A stretch of DNA of 64,000 nt from Aquiflexum sp. TKW24L (GCF_023502205.1 NZ_JAMFLG010000009.1:62001-126000), one strand, 5' to 3'. Shown: positions 25,919 to 34,855, numbered from the stretch's first letter. The notes: generated by a model not told the origin, from the letters alone. Translations and numbers: made by a program.

Positions 25919-26990
25919 TAAGGAAATCAATGTCATTTTTTTCTTCGCCTAATAATAAAGCATAAGGTTTTGTGGCATCAGTAAGTTCAAATATTTTTCT
26001 CAAAACAGCCAAAGCTGGAATAATCAAAATCATTCCTACCACGCCCCAGATGGATGCCCCAACCAATAGTCCCACAATGGTTGCAAAGGCATTCAGATTT
26101 ACATTACCACCTACTATTTTTGGAGTGAGAAAATTTGATTCAATCATTTGGATTATTTGGAATGCAACGATAATTGCGATAGGATAAAATAGTCCATCTT
26201 TGGTCAAAATCGCAAAAACCAAAGGGAGGACCACAGCAACCAAAGGTCCTAAATACGGAACGATATTCAGCACTGCTGCAAATACCCCGAAAAATATGGC
26301 GTGTTTGATACCAAGACCTAGCAACACAGCTGAATTCAAAACAGCTAAAATTACCATAACTTTTAGTACGCCAATAATATAGCTTTGTACTACTTTTCTA
26401 AGAATTAAAATCTCACTTTTCACCATCTCTTTGTCATGTCTTGGAAAAAGCATGGAAAGGAATAAAGTGAGGTGATTACGGTACAAAAGAAAAAAGAATA
26501 TAAAAACGGGAAGCAATAAGACCATGGATAATGAACCGATAGTTCCGAAAACAAATGTTGCTAAACTTGAACCATGCTCTTGAACCCAATCTATCAAATA
26601 ATTTTTGTCTATGCCATTTCCTATACCTGTTTCTATCTGGAAATTAGAAAGAATAAAACCATCTATTTGAACTAAGTAAGTATTAAGTTTTTCCCTCACA
26701 TTACCGAGATCCTTCCCAAATGATGCAACCTGAAATACTATAAATGCCAATAATCCTAAAATGGATAAAAGCCCTGATAAAAGGGATATCACTGTGCTCA
26801 AAATCCGTGAAATGCCTTTTCTCTCCAAAAATTCTGACATTGGAGTCAGAAGAATAGAAATCAATCCTGCCAAAAACAATGGGACAAGAAGGCTTCTTCC
26901 GATTATCAGGATAAACACAATTACAATCATCAACAATAGGACAGCAAGTGCTTTGAGATAAGGAGGTAAATTAATATTGCTTTGGCTCAT
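25911..26990 (-). CDS. AI-2E family transporter (second copy)
   Basis: A 359-residue PF01594 polytopic membrane protein with the conserved FAAVLNIVPYLGPLVAVVLPLVFA block, an intermediate soluble stretch (about 80-135) and PKIVGGNVNLNAFATIVGLLVGASIWGVVGMIL near the C-terminus. It is only a distant paralogue of the copy at 12866-13948, so this is not a recent duplication. Substrate unknown. It is coupled to the TPR lipoprotein gene by an 8-nt overlap. Confidence 0.9.
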   Translation of the reverse strand: MSQSNINLPPYLKALAVLLLMIVIVFILIIGRSLLVPLFLAGLISILLTPMSEFLERKGISRILSTVISLLSGLLSILGLLAFIVFQVASFGKDLGNVREKLNTYLVQIDGFILSNFQIETGIGNGIDKNYLIDWVQEHGSSLATFVFGTIGSLSMVLLLPVFIFFFLLYRNHLTLFLSMLFPRHDKEMVKSEILILRKVVQSYIIGVLKVMVILAVLNSAVLLGLGIKHAIFFGVFAAVLNIVPYLGPLVAVVLPLVFAILTKDGLFYPIAIIVAFQIIQMIESNFLTPKIVGGNVNLNAFATIVGLLVGASIWGVVGMILIIPALAVLRKIFELTDATKPYALLLGEEKNDIDFLNE

Positions 26991-27127
26991 AGGAAGTACT
27001 AAAACAAATTAAAACAGATGAGAGGAATAAATACAGCCGATTTTGACCATCAAAAGAAATCAAATCAAAGGTGGATATCAAAACTCTTTAAATTTAATTC
27101 TATTTTTAACAGTTCAAAAATAATGAA

Positions 27128-28123
27128 GTGGAAAGAGAAAAGACAATCTGGATCAGGGTTTCATTTATTGTCAGTTTTGTCCTGTTAATAATCAAATTCT
27201 ATTCTTATTACATCACCAATTCTACCGCTATCCTAACAGATGCTTTGGAAAGTATCGTCAATGTTGTTGCAGCGGGATTCGCAACTTATAGTATATACCT
27301 TAGTTCGAAGCCTCGCGATGAAAATCATCCGTACGGGCATGGTAAAATCGAGTTTTTTAGTGCTGGGGTGGAAGGTACTTTGATTATTTTAGCAGGATTT
27401 TTCATTATTTATCAGTCAATTTACAGCATTTTCTTTCCCAGCGAATTGGAAAATTTATTCCAAGGTGTTTTGCTGATTACTATCTCCGGTACTGTAAATG
27501 GGGTTTTAGGTTTGATTCTTCAAAAAAGGGGAAAAAGCCTTAACAGTATCACATTGGAGGCGAGTGGGAAGCATTTGATGACTGATACTTTGACCAGTTT
27601 TTTGTTAGTATTGGGAGTGGCAGTAATCCTGATTACCGGATATCAATTTCTTGATTCAGTGATTGCAGTGATTTTCTCCTTCTATATCCTTTATTCAGGT
27701 TATGGACTGGTTAGGAAATCCGTGGCAGGATTGATGGACGAATTGGATCCGACAGCAATTGACTCGACAGTCAAGACCATTAATGAAAACCGAAAAGCGA
27801 GTTGGATTGACATCCATAACATGAGAGTTCAGCAATATGGCGGAGATAGGCATATAGATTTACACCTGACGCTCCCCTATTTCTTTGATCTTAGAGAGGT
27901 CCATGATGAAGTGGAAGGGTTGGAAAATGCCCTGGAAGATGCTTGGCCTGGGGTAATGGAAGTTTTTGTGCATGCTGATCCTTGTATTCCCGAAAAATGT
28001 TGCCATTATTGTCAAATGAAAAATTGCAAAGTAAGAGAATACCCAAAAGACATCAAAATCGAATGGACTTCCCTGAATATGTCAAAGAATCAAAAGCATT
28101 ATCATGATTTTATCAGACAATAA
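27128..28123 (+). CDS. Cation diffusion facilitator (CDF) family metal transporter with Cys-rich tail
   Basis: A 331-residue PF01545 protein. Six membrane helices cover residues 10-195 and a cytoplasmic ZT-dimer domain follows. NHPYGHGKIEFFSAGVEG is the loop signature after helix 2. Helix 5 keeps the metal motif His149-x3-Asp153 (HLMTD), but helix 2 has Glu41-x3-Asn45 (DALESIVN) where zinc exporters have HxxxD or DxxxD. The C-terminus carries a cysteine cluster (Cys286, 291, 292, 295, 300) likely to bind metal. It probably exports a divalent cation by proton antiport; the metal is uncertain. The start is a GTG; the nearby ATG at 27123 is in another frame. Confidence 0.88.
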   Translation: MEREKTIWIRVSFIVSFVLLIIKFYSYYITNSTAILTDALESIVNVVAAGFATYSIYLSSKPRDENHPYGHGKIEFFSAGVEGTLIILAGFFIIYQSIYSIFFPSELENLFQGVLLITISGTVNGVLGLILQKRGKSLNSITLEASGKHLMTDTLTSFLLVLGVAVILITGYQFLDSVIAVIFSFYILYSGYGLVRKSVAGLMDELDPTAIDSTVKTINENRKASWIDIHNMRVQQYGGDRHIDLHLTLPYFFDLREVHDEVEGLENALEDAWPGVMEVFVHADPCIPEKCCHYCQMKNCKVREYPKDIKIEWTSLNMSKNQKHYHDFIRQ

Positions 28124-28209
28124 TTTTGTCAAACGTAAAAAAAATTAAAATATTTTATCCCTTTTTTAAAGAATACAATTAACTTAGTATATTAAACAAA
28201 AAAAAAGCT

Positions 28210-28296
28210 ATGAACGAGGACAAACAATTTCGGGTACTGTTAGCGGTAACTTCCGTAGTATGGTTAATTCTTGTTGGAGTTCTGATCATAATCTAA
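28210..28296 (+). CDS. Putative 28-residue single-span membrane peptide
   Basis: ATG at 28210 opens a 28-codon frame: a charged head (MNEDKQFR) followed by one hydrophobic helix (VLLAVTSVVWLILVGVLIII) that ends at the stop. The stretch before it is A-rich, a common context for Bacteroidota starts, and the gene has its own terminator downstream (28365-28397). It is too short for standard calling. Composition is that of a genuine small membrane protein, but chance cannot be excluded. No function can be assigned. Confidence 0.45.
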   Translation: MNEDKQFRVLLAVTSVVWLILVGVLIII

Positions 28297-28364
28297 CAAG
28301 ACATTAAGGTTTTAAGCTGTACCTACTCATACAGCAATTGCTTTTCAAATGGATTAAGGAGTAT

Positions 28365-28397
28365 AAAAAGGGATATGTAAAAACGTATCCTTTTTTT
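28365..28397 (+). terminator. Intrinsic terminator after the small membrane ORF
   Basis: AAAAAGGGATATG (28365-28377) pairs with CGTATCC plus T-run (28384-28397), 6-nt loop, two G-U pairs. It separates the CDF/small-ORF unit from the M20 hydrolase gene. Confidence 0.75.
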
Positions 28398-28421
28398 ATT
28401 TTCTTTTTTGTCACTTTTCTA

Positions 28422-28452
28422 TTTTGTTTTAATCTCGCGATACTTAATTTTA
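28422..28452 (+). promoter_or_regulatory. Candidate promoter of the M20 hydrolase gene
   Basis: TTTTG (28422-28426), an 18-nt spacer and TAATTTTA (28445-28452, one mismatch to TAnnTTTG) fit the Bacteroidota pattern. TCGCGAT occurs twice, at 28435-28441 between the two elements and at 28490-28496 at the start codon. Confidence 0.4.
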
Positions 28453-28494
28453 AGAACACTTACTTTCAAAAAATTTCATTAAAAAATTATCGCG

Positions 28495-29931
28495 ATGAAG
28501 AGAATATTACTTGGATTATTAGGGGTGTTGATTTGGTTGCCGGCTATGGCCCAAGAGCCATCACATGAGGCATTTATTGTCAAGCAATTGGATGCAAATA
28601 CCGAAAGGTTTTCTATAGCCGCAAGGAAAATATGGGAAAATCCTGAATTGGGATTTCTTGAAGTCACCAGCTCCAAAGTTTTAATCGATGAGTTGAAGGC
28701 GTCCGGATTTAATGTGCAAGTGGGCGTAGCAGGAATGCCTACTGCCTTTGTAGCCACTTACGATAAAGGGGGGCCTGTCATCGGTTTCCTTGCGGAATAT
28801 GATGCCCTACCTGGTTTGTCTCAAGACGCTGTGCCCTACAGGTCGGTGATTGTTGAAGGTGGAAATGGACATGGATGCGGACACAATCTTTTTGGCACAG
28901 CTGTAGTCGCTTCAGGCATAGCCTTGAAGGAGTGGATTGATGCCAACAATATCAAGGCGACCATCAAAATCTTTGGAACACCTGCTGAAGAAAGCGGTGG
29001 AGGGAAAGTTTACATGGCTAGGGATGGAATATTCAATGGAGTAGATGCAGTGATCAATTGGCACCCATCGGACCGGAATGCTGCTAATGCTTCTACCTGT
29101 AATGCGGTGATAGGTGGCAGATTCAGGTTTTATGGAGAGACTGCCCATGCCGCCGCTTCCCCCGAAAGAGGAAGGTCTGCCCTAGATGCTGTAGAAGCAA
29201 TGAACATGATGGTGAACATGATGCGTGAGCATGTGGACCAGGAAAGTAGAATACATTATATTATTTCGAGCGGAGGATTAGCGCCAAATGTAGTTCCGGA
29301 TTTTGCGGAGGTAAGGTACATGATCCGCCATCCTGATATTACAGAATTGAAAGACATGTGGGCTCGAATAGGAAAAGCCGCCGAAGGTGCCGCAATGGGC
29401 ACAGGCACACGGGTAGAGATAGAACTTGCTTCCGGATTGTATGGCTTGCTGCCAAATGAGACTTTGGCAAAACAGATGCATAAAAATCTCAGCTCCTTGG
29501 GAGGTGTAGAATATGATGCGGAAGAAATCAAATGGGCAACCGAACTCCAAAAAACCTTTAACTCGCCTAAAATACCTTCTTTGGATGTAGCAAAAAAAGT
29601 CCAACCATATGCATTGAATTTCTTTCCTGCTTCTACTGATGTTGGGGATGTGAGTTATGTGGTACCGACCGTTGGCTTGGGTACGGCCACCTGGGTTCCA
29701 GGCACAGCCGCCCATACCTGGCAAGCTGTAGCAGCAGACGGGATGAGCATTGGATATAAAGGGATGATGCTTGCTGCCAAAACAATGGCATTGACAGGGA
29801 AAGACCTAATCTTAAATCCATTGATCATTCAGGAAGCAAAAAAAGAGTTTAATGAAAGATTGGGAGGTATGAAGTATGAAGCCCTTGTGGGTGATAAGGT
29901 AGTTCCTTTGGATTTTAATGTTACCAAGTAA
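28495..29931 (+). CDS. Secreted M20-family amidohydrolase (AbgB-like)
   Basis: The 478-residue precursor has a signal peptide (residues 1-19, ending AMAQ). The M20 zinc site is visible: GHGCGH (Cys128/His130 region), GTPAEESGGGK (Glu165/166) and NWHPSDRN (His190). EYDALPG and a dimerisation insert with GETAHAAASPERGRSALDAV complete the pattern. It most resembles aminobenzoyl-glutamate hydrolase subunit B and similar N-acyl amino acid amidohydrolases, here exported. Likely substrate is an N-acylated amino acid or dipeptide; the exact one is unknown. It is a single-gene unit that converges with dcp at a strong terminator. Confidence 0.9.
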   Translation: MKRILLGLLGVLIWLPAMAQEPSHEAFIVKQLDANTERFSIAARKIWENPELGFLEVTSSKVLIDELKASGFNVQVGVAGMPTAFVATYDKGGPVIGFLAEYDALPGLSQDAVPYRSVIVEGGNGHGCGHNLFGTAVVASGIALKEWIDANNIKATIKIFGTPAEESGGGKVYMARDGIFNGVDAVINWHPSDRNAANASTCNAVIGGRFRFYGETAHAAASPERGRSALDAVEAMNMMVNMMREHVDQESRIHYIISSGGLAPNVVPDFAEVRYMIRHPDITELKDMWARIGKAAEGAAMGTGTRVEIELASGLYGLLPNETLAKQMHKNLSSLGGVEYDAEEIKWATELQKTFNSPKIPSLDVAKKVQPYALNFFPASTDVGDVSYVVPTVGLGTATWVPGTAAHTWQAVAADGMSIGYKGMMLAAKTMALTGKDLILNPLIIQEAKKEFNERLGGMKYEALVGDKVVPLDFNVTK

Positions 29932-30005
29932 ATTTGAAAATCCTTATGTTATTTGAAAGGAAGATTTTTTAAAACTGAATAACCAGAAGTTCTATATAAA
30001 AACTA

Positions 30006-30041
30006 AAAACCGGCCTTCAACATGGATTGAAGGCCGGTTTT
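30006..30041. terminator. Strong bidirectional terminator
   Basis: A perfect 15-bp inverted repeat (30006-30020 with 30027-30041, core CCGGCCTTCAA) has a 6-nt loop and A/T-runs. It serves the convergent M20 and M3 peptidase genes. Confidence 0.92.
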
Positions 30042-30044
30042 GTT

Positions 30045-32072
30045 TTATACCAATCCAGCTCTTTTGAGTAAAGCATCCGGTTTTGGATCCCTCCCTCTAA
30101 ATCTTTTGTATAATATTGCCGGATGTTCCCTTCCTCCCGCTGATAAGATAAATTCCTTAAATGCAGTGGCCGTCTCCCTGTCGAAAATACCCTTTTCGAG
30201 AAATAATTCGAATGCATCGGCATCCAACACTTCTGCCCATTTATAGCTGTAATATCCTGCTGCATATCCTCCTTGGAAGATATGGGAAAAGGAAGTACTC
30301 ATTAATGTTCCTTCGACATCGGGAAGAAGTGAAGTGGGCTGTAAAATCTCTTTTTCAAATGAAAAGACATCTGTGATTGTAGCTGGATAGGTCCCATGAT
30401 AGGCCATATCCAGAAGTCCAAAACTGATTTGTCTGACGGTCTGATAACCTTGTTGGAAATTTGATGCATTTTTTATTTTTTGAATCAATTCCGAAGAAAT
30501 AAACTCACTCGTTTCATAATGCTTTGCAAAAAGATCCAAACATTCTTTTTCATAACTCCAATTTTCAAAAATCTGAGAAGGCAGTTCTACAAAATCCCAA
30601 AAAACACTTGTGCCTGTCAGCGATTCATAGGTTCCTTTTGCCAACATGCCGTGAAGTGCATGGCCAAATTCATGGAAAAGCGTGGTGACCTCATTGAAAG
30701 TCAGGAGGGAAGGTTTGGTTTTGGTTGGTTTGGTGAAGTTGCAGACGATCGAAACATGAGGCCTAAATTCTTTTCCTTTCACTGTTTTTTGACCTCTGAA
30801 ACTTGTCATCCAGGCACCGTTCCTTTTGCCTGCTCTTGGAAAAAAATCCGCGTAAAATACGGCGACATGATTACCATCGGAATCCACTACCTCGTAAGTC
30901 GTCACCTCGGGATGATATTTTGGGATATCATTGTTTTCAATAAAATGGATTCCAAATAATTTTTCCGAAGTAAGGAAAACTCCCTCAATGACATTTTCAA
31001 GTTTGAAATAGGGTCGAAGCAATTCGTCACTTACCTCATATTTTTGTTTTTTGAGTTTTTCAGAATAAAACGAAAAATCCCATTTTTCAATTTTGTCCAA
31101 ACCATCAATTTCGCTTGCAAAATTTTCAAGTTCTTTAATTTCAGCCTGAGCTTTAGGTTTGGCTTTTTCAAGCAAATTGTGGAGAAAATCCATCACTTTA
31201 GGAGCGCTCTTGGCCATTCTTTCTTCAAGGACAAAATCTGAAAACCTTGGATAGCCTAGCAGATTTGCTCTTTCGTTTTTGAGCCTGAGCATGTCTTTGA
31301 TATGCTGTTGGTTGTCTAATTCGTCTCCTTTGCAGGATTTCGTGCTTGATGCGATGAACAATTCTTTTCTCAATTCCCTGTTTTCCGAATACATCATAAA
31401 TGGGATGTAGCTTGGGTAGGCAAGGCTAAAGACCCATTTGCCGGGTTTTCCCTTTTCCTCAGCAGTCTGAGCTGCTGCTTCAATGATAGCATCAGGTAAC
31501 CCCGAAAGGTCAGATTCATTCGAAATGACCAGTTCATATTTGTTGGTTTCGGCCAAGACGTTTTCCCCAAACTTCAATCCCAATTGCGATAGTTCTTTGT
31601 CAATCTCTCGCAACCTCTGCTTTTGGGGTTCATCAAGTTTAGCTCCATTTCTTACAAAACCTTTGTAAGTTTTATCCAGCAAAGTTTTCTGTTCTTCGGT
31701 TAGCGTGAGCTTTTCTTTTTGCTCGTAGACAAGCTGAATATTGGCAAAAAGTGCTTCATTTAAAAGTACATCATTACTATGTGCAGTTAAAAGAGGGGAG
31801 ATTTCTCTGGCTAAAGCCTGAATTTGGTCATTGGTTTCGGCACTGTTGAGGTTGAAAAAAATGGATGAAATGATATTCAGTCTTTCACCTGATTGGTCCA
31901 AAGCGATTATTGTATTTTCAAAAGTTGGGATCGGAGCTCTTTTGATTTCCTCGATTTCTAACTTTGCCTTCTCTATCGCTTCCTGAATGGCAGGCATGTA
32001 ATGTTCAGGTATGATCAAGTCAAATGGCGCAGTTTCAAAAGGTGTATGGAAGTTGTCCAATAATGGATTCAT
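30045..32072 (-). CDS. dcp: M3 family metallopeptidase (peptidyl-dipeptidase Dcp type)
   Basis: A 675-residue zinc peptidase. HEFGH at 467-471 holds the two His ligands and the catalytic Glu; Glu496 (FVELPSQIFENW) is the third ligand. RGQKTVKGKEFRPHVSIVCNF and the length match the Dcp/oligopeptidase A branch, and the C-terminal GYYSYKWAEVLDADAFE and HPAILYKRFRGRDPKPDALLKRAGL are standard. It removes C-terminal dipeptides or cleaves short peptides. No signal peptide is present, so it is cytoplasmic. Dcp versus PrlC (oligopeptidase A) cannot be told apart with certainty. Confidence 0.93.
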   Translation of the reverse strand: MNPLLDNFHTPFETAPFDLIIPEHYMPAIQEAIEKAKLEIEEIKRAPIPTFENTIIALDQSGERLNIISSIFFNLNSAETNDQIQALAREISPLLTAHSNDVLLNEALFANIQLVYEQKEKLTLTEEQKTLLDKTYKGFVRNGAKLDEPQKQRLREIDKELSQLGLKFGENVLAETNKYELVISNESDLSGLPDAIIEAAAQTAEEKGKPGKWVFSLAYPSYIPFMMYSENRELRKELFIASSTKSCKGDELDNQQHIKDMLRLKNERANLLGYPRFSDFVLEERMAKSAPKVMDFLHNLLEKAKPKAQAEIKELENFASEIDGLDKIEKWDFSFYSEKLKKQKYEVSDELLRPYFKLENVIEGVFLTSEKLFGIHFIENNDIPKYHPEVTTYEVVDSDGNHVAVFYADFFPRAGKRNGAWMTSFRGQKTVKGKEFRPHVSIVCNFTKPTKTKPSLLTFNEVTTLFHEFGHALHGMLAKGTYESLTGTSVFWDFVELPSQIFENWSYEKECLDLFAKHYETSEFISSELIQKIKNASNFQQGYQTVRQISFGLLDMAYHGTYPATITDVFSFEKEILQPTSLLPDVEGTLMSTSFSHIFQGGYAAGYYSYKWAEVLDADAFELFLEKGIFDRETATAFKEFILSAGGREHPAILYKRFRGRDPKPDALLKRAGLV

Positions 32073-32196
32073 GGTTTTTTCAGTTTTGGAGAATAAAGAA
32101 TTTTAATCTGACAAAGGTAATGAAGTTTGAAAGCCTGAGGGGCTATAGAATTCTGAGAAGTGGCAAATTTATCTTCAGATAATGATTGTTGGACAT

Positions 32197-32844
32197 TTAT
32201 TCGTACACCAGACTATAAAACAACAGCCATAGTAAAAACATCAAAACATAGCTGAATAAAATGACCAAGGTGGATTCTGCTAGGCTCCGTCTGCAGACTG
32301 TATGGAATCCAAAGATTAGAGAGACAATGTAAATAACTTCAAAAAGATTGATCGCCCTCAAGGGATAGTGGTATCTAGGTGAAATATTCTCAGCATCTAC
32401 CAATGAGAATAGCGACATAGGGTAATAGTCTCTGATTTCTTCAAAGGTCACTGAATCGGAAGGTTTGATGTAAACGAGCATTTTGATCACCTCTGGGACA
32501 ATAAAAATCAATTCTGCTACAAGTACAAATTGCCAAAGACGAACAAACGGAGCTTTATAACCAAAGGCAAAAGCTCCCAACCAAATAACAAATGCCGTTG
32601 CAGTAAATTTCCATAATAAGGCAAATGGAGTCCATATATAGTTCAGCGCATTGAAAATGTGAAAAATCATGAAAGACCCTTCAGACTCCAACTTGTCATA
32701 TCCGGGGATGGACTGTAGGATCAGGTCATTGGTAACATACCTTATCAAAAGAAATAAAATAACTAAAATCAAAAAAAACAACCTTTTATCGAAATCTATA
32801 TTGGCTTCAATGCGTTGTGAGATAGGACTAGGTGTAAAAGACAT
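32197..32844 (-). CDS. Polytopic membrane protein, function unknown
   Basis: A 215-residue protein with about five hydrophobic segments (near residues 22-40, 65-85, 88-105, 110-130, 170-213) and a central soluble loop (KPSDSVTFEEIRDYYPMSLFSLVDAENISPRY). The layout, with a short soluble N-terminus and the loop before the last two helices, recalls Yip1-type membrane proteins, but I cannot confirm this. There are no catalytic motifs. It is divergent from the TPR gene at 32920 and separated from dcp by 124 nt. Confidence 0.7.
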   Translation of the reverse strand: MSFTPSPISQRIEANIDFDKRLFFLILVILFLLIRYVTNDLILQSIPGYDKLESEGSFMIFHIFNALNYIWTPFALLWKFTATAFVIWLGAFAFGYKAPFVRLWQFVLVAELIFIVPEVIKMLVYIKPSDSVTFEEIRDYYPMSLFSLVDAENISPRYHYPLRAINLFEVIYIVSLIFGFHTVCRRSLAESTLVILFSYVLMFLLWLLFYSLVYE

Positions 32845-32892
32845 AATCTAAAATAATTATGTCAAATCTAAACGATTGTTTGGAATTGCATA

Positions 32893-32900
32893 TAATTTTG
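32893..32900 (+). promoter_or_regulatory. Candidate -7 element
   Basis: TAATTTTG fits TAnnTTTG exactly, 19 nt before the ATG at 32920, giving a leader of about 10-15 nt. No clear -33 element. Confidence 0.4.
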
Positions 32901-32919
32901 TGGAAAATTTAGAATAAGA

Positions 32920-34113
32920 ATGCGAAAAAGAAGGTTTTTAGTGGTTTTGATTCTGGTGATGTTTGCAAGAATTTCTGTTGCGCAAGATCAGCCTTTGGAC
33001 CAAGTAGGCAAGAGTGCATCTCCCTATTTATTGTTGGACAAAGGCTTGCAGTTTAGGATCACAGAAAATGTTAATGCATTGTACAACTTTGACTTTGAGA
33101 ATGCGGAGCGGGGATTTAGAGTCATGCAATATCAATATCCTGAGCATCCCCTCCCTTATTTTTTATTGGGATTGAGTACTTGGTGGAAAATCGCGCCTGA
33201 CATTGAAAATAATAAGTTGGACGACCTGTTTATCAAACAAATGGATGTCGTTATCGATAAAGCTGAGAAGGTGTTGGACGATAATCCAAAAAATAAAGAG
33301 GCGGCTTTCTTTTTGGCAGGTGCCTACGGTTTTCAGGGGAGGCTATATAGTGAGAGGAAAAGTTGGACAAGAGCAACTTTTGCTGGAAAAAACGCCCTTA
33401 AATATTTGAATATGAGTAGGGGAGAGGAAGAGTTAGGCCCCGAATTGCTATTGGGAGATGCTTTGTTCAACTATTTTTCAGTTTGGATTCCCGAAAATTA
33501 CCCATTATTAAAGCCAGTCGTAGCTATGTTTCCCAAAGGAAACAAAGCCTTAGGGCTTAAACAATTGGAGGATGTTGCTCAGAACGCATTTTATGCCCGG
33601 ATCGAGGCCCAGTATTTCCTTTTCAGGCTTTATGCTTCTGAAGAAAAACAGCCGTACAAGGCGCTTGCGATTACTGACTATCTACATGGTAAGTTTCCTA
33701 ATAATCCATATTTCCACCGGTCATATGCCAGGCATTTGTACACTGTAGGCCGGGTTACCGAAGCCAAAGAAATGTCGGAGCAGATACTCCAAAGAATTGA
33801 TGACAAATGGGTAGGATATGAATCCAATAGTGGGCGATATGCGGCTTTTTACATTGCCCAATATTATGATCGGATAGGAGATCAAAGTGAAGCAAAGAAA
33901 TACTATCTCAAAACCCTTTCTTACGGTGAAGAGTCTGAAAGCCAGGAAAGTGGCTATTACCTTTATTCACTGATTGCTTTAGGGAAAATGGCAAATCAAG
34001 AGAAAAATAAACCTTTGGCAAAGAGCTATTTCAATCAGGTCAAGAAATATGCCAAGCGAAAACACCCCGCTCATAAGGAAGCTAGAGATTACATCAAAAA
34101 GAATAAACTTTAA
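32920..34113 (+). CDS. Exported TPR-type repeat protein
   Basis: The 397-residue precursor has a signal peptide (residues 1-21, ending SVAQ). Helical-hairpin repeats resembling TPR follow throughout, for example YNFDFENAERGFRVMQYQYPEHPLPYFLLG and AAFYIAQYYDRIGDQSEAKKYYLKTL. The conserved central region (GDALFNYFSVWIPENYPLLKPVVAMFPKGNKALGLKQLE) is a pattern I have seen in Bacteroidota periplasmic TPR proteins of unknown role. The C-terminus is Lys-rich. It probably acts as a periplasmic scaffold. It is not part of an evident operon. Confidence 0.8.
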   Translation: MRKRRFLVVLILVMFARISVAQDQPLDQVGKSASPYLLLDKGLQFRITENVNALYNFDFENAERGFRVMQYQYPEHPLPYFLLGLSTWWKIAPDIENNKLDDLFIKQMDVVIDKAEKVLDDNPKNKEAAFFLAGAYGFQGRLYSERKSWTRATFAGKNALKYLNMSRGEEELGPELLLGDALFNYFSVWIPENYPLLKPVVAMFPKGNKALGLKQLEDVAQNAFYARIEAQYFLFRLYASEEKQPYKALAITDYLHGKFPNNPYFHRSYARHLYTVGRVTEAKEMSEQILQRIDDKWVGYESNSGRYAAFYIAQYYDRIGDQSEAKKYYLKTLSYGEESESQESGYYLYSLIALGKMANQEKNKPLAKSYFNQVKKYAKRKHPAHKEARDYIKKNKL

Positions 34114-34284
34114 GATAATATTTCCGTATGTGATGTATCAAATTCAGGAGATAATTTGAATATCTTCTCTAAGAAGAAAACAATTCAATGTAAAAATTCT
34201 GAAAAGTTGCTAAACGGTAAACAATATTTTGCAAACGGGGTTTTAATTTGTGATTATTTGTTTTAAAACATTATCAAATTATAT

Positions 34285-34297
34285 TAACTTTGTACAA
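34285..34297 (+). promoter_or_regulatory. Candidate -7 element and overlapping palindrome at the lrp-type gene
   Basis: TAACTTTG (34285-34292) matches TAnnTTTG exactly. The palindrome TTGTACAA (34290-34297) overlaps its 3' part, where bound regulator would block transcription. Lrp/AsnC proteins often repress themselves, so autoregulation is plausible but unproven. Confidence 0.4.
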
Positions 34298-34323
34298 CAT
34301 AAAATTTTGAAAATTCAAGAATC

Positions 34324-34806
34324 ATGGATAATAACATAAAAGTGAAATTCGACAAAATAGACCGCAAAATACTGGAGATACTCCAGGCTAACGCAAAAAT
34401 AACCAATGCTCAGCTTTCAAAAGATATTGGACTTTCACCCGCTCCGACTTTAGAAAGAGTTAAGAAATTGGAACAATCGGGAATCATAAAAAGCTACCAT
34501 GCCAAATTGGACCCTGAAAAAATTGGGCTTGGAGTTAGTACATTTGTATTGGTCAGTCTGATAGGACATAATAAAGGAAACATTGACGCTTTTATGAAAG
34601 AAATCAATGAAATCCAGGAAGTAATCGAGTGCCACCACATCACGGGAACAGGTGACTTTATTTTGAAAATTATTGCCAAAGACATTACAGCATATCAAAA
34701 ATTGATGCTGGAAAAGGTAAGTGAAATTAAAGAAGTCGATTCCATGCAATCCATGGTGATTCTTTCTACTTTTAAGGACAGCAAAGTATTGCCGATCCCT
34801 GTCTAA
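34324..34806 (+). CDS. Lrp/AsnC family transcriptional regulator
   Basis: A 160-residue regulator of standard size. The N-terminal winged helix-turn-helix (about 8-65) reads DRKILEILQANAKITNAQLSKDIGLSPAPTLERVKKLE. The C-terminal RAM/AsnC effector domain (about 70-150) contains EVIECHHITGTGDFILKIIAKD. It would sense an amino acid or similar small molecule and act as an octamer or dimer set. The specific regulon is unknown. It is monocistronic with a terminator right behind. Confidence 0.93.
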   Translation: MDNNIKVKFDKIDRKILEILQANAKITNAQLSKDIGLSPAPTLERVKKLEQSGIIKSYHAKLDPEKIGLGVSTFVLVSLIGHNKGNIDAFMKEINEIQEVIECHHITGTGDFILKIIAKDITAYQKLMLEKVSEIKEVDSMQSMVILSTFKDSKVLPIPV

Positions 34807-34827
34807 AGTTTATAAAGCATAAATCAC

Positions 34828-34855
34828 AAGGGTGGCCAAAAGTCACCCTTTTTTT
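34828..34855 (+). terminator. Intrinsic terminator of the lrp-type gene
   Basis: AAGGGTG (34828-34834) / CACCCTT (34844-34850), 9-nt loop, seven T. It ends only 13 nt before the ATG of the NUDIX gene. Confidence 0.82.

Noticed and set aside
28338-28568. Plus-strand 76-codon ORF before the M20 gene
   Set aside because: It spans the terminator at 28365-28397 and runs into the M20 coding region in another frame.
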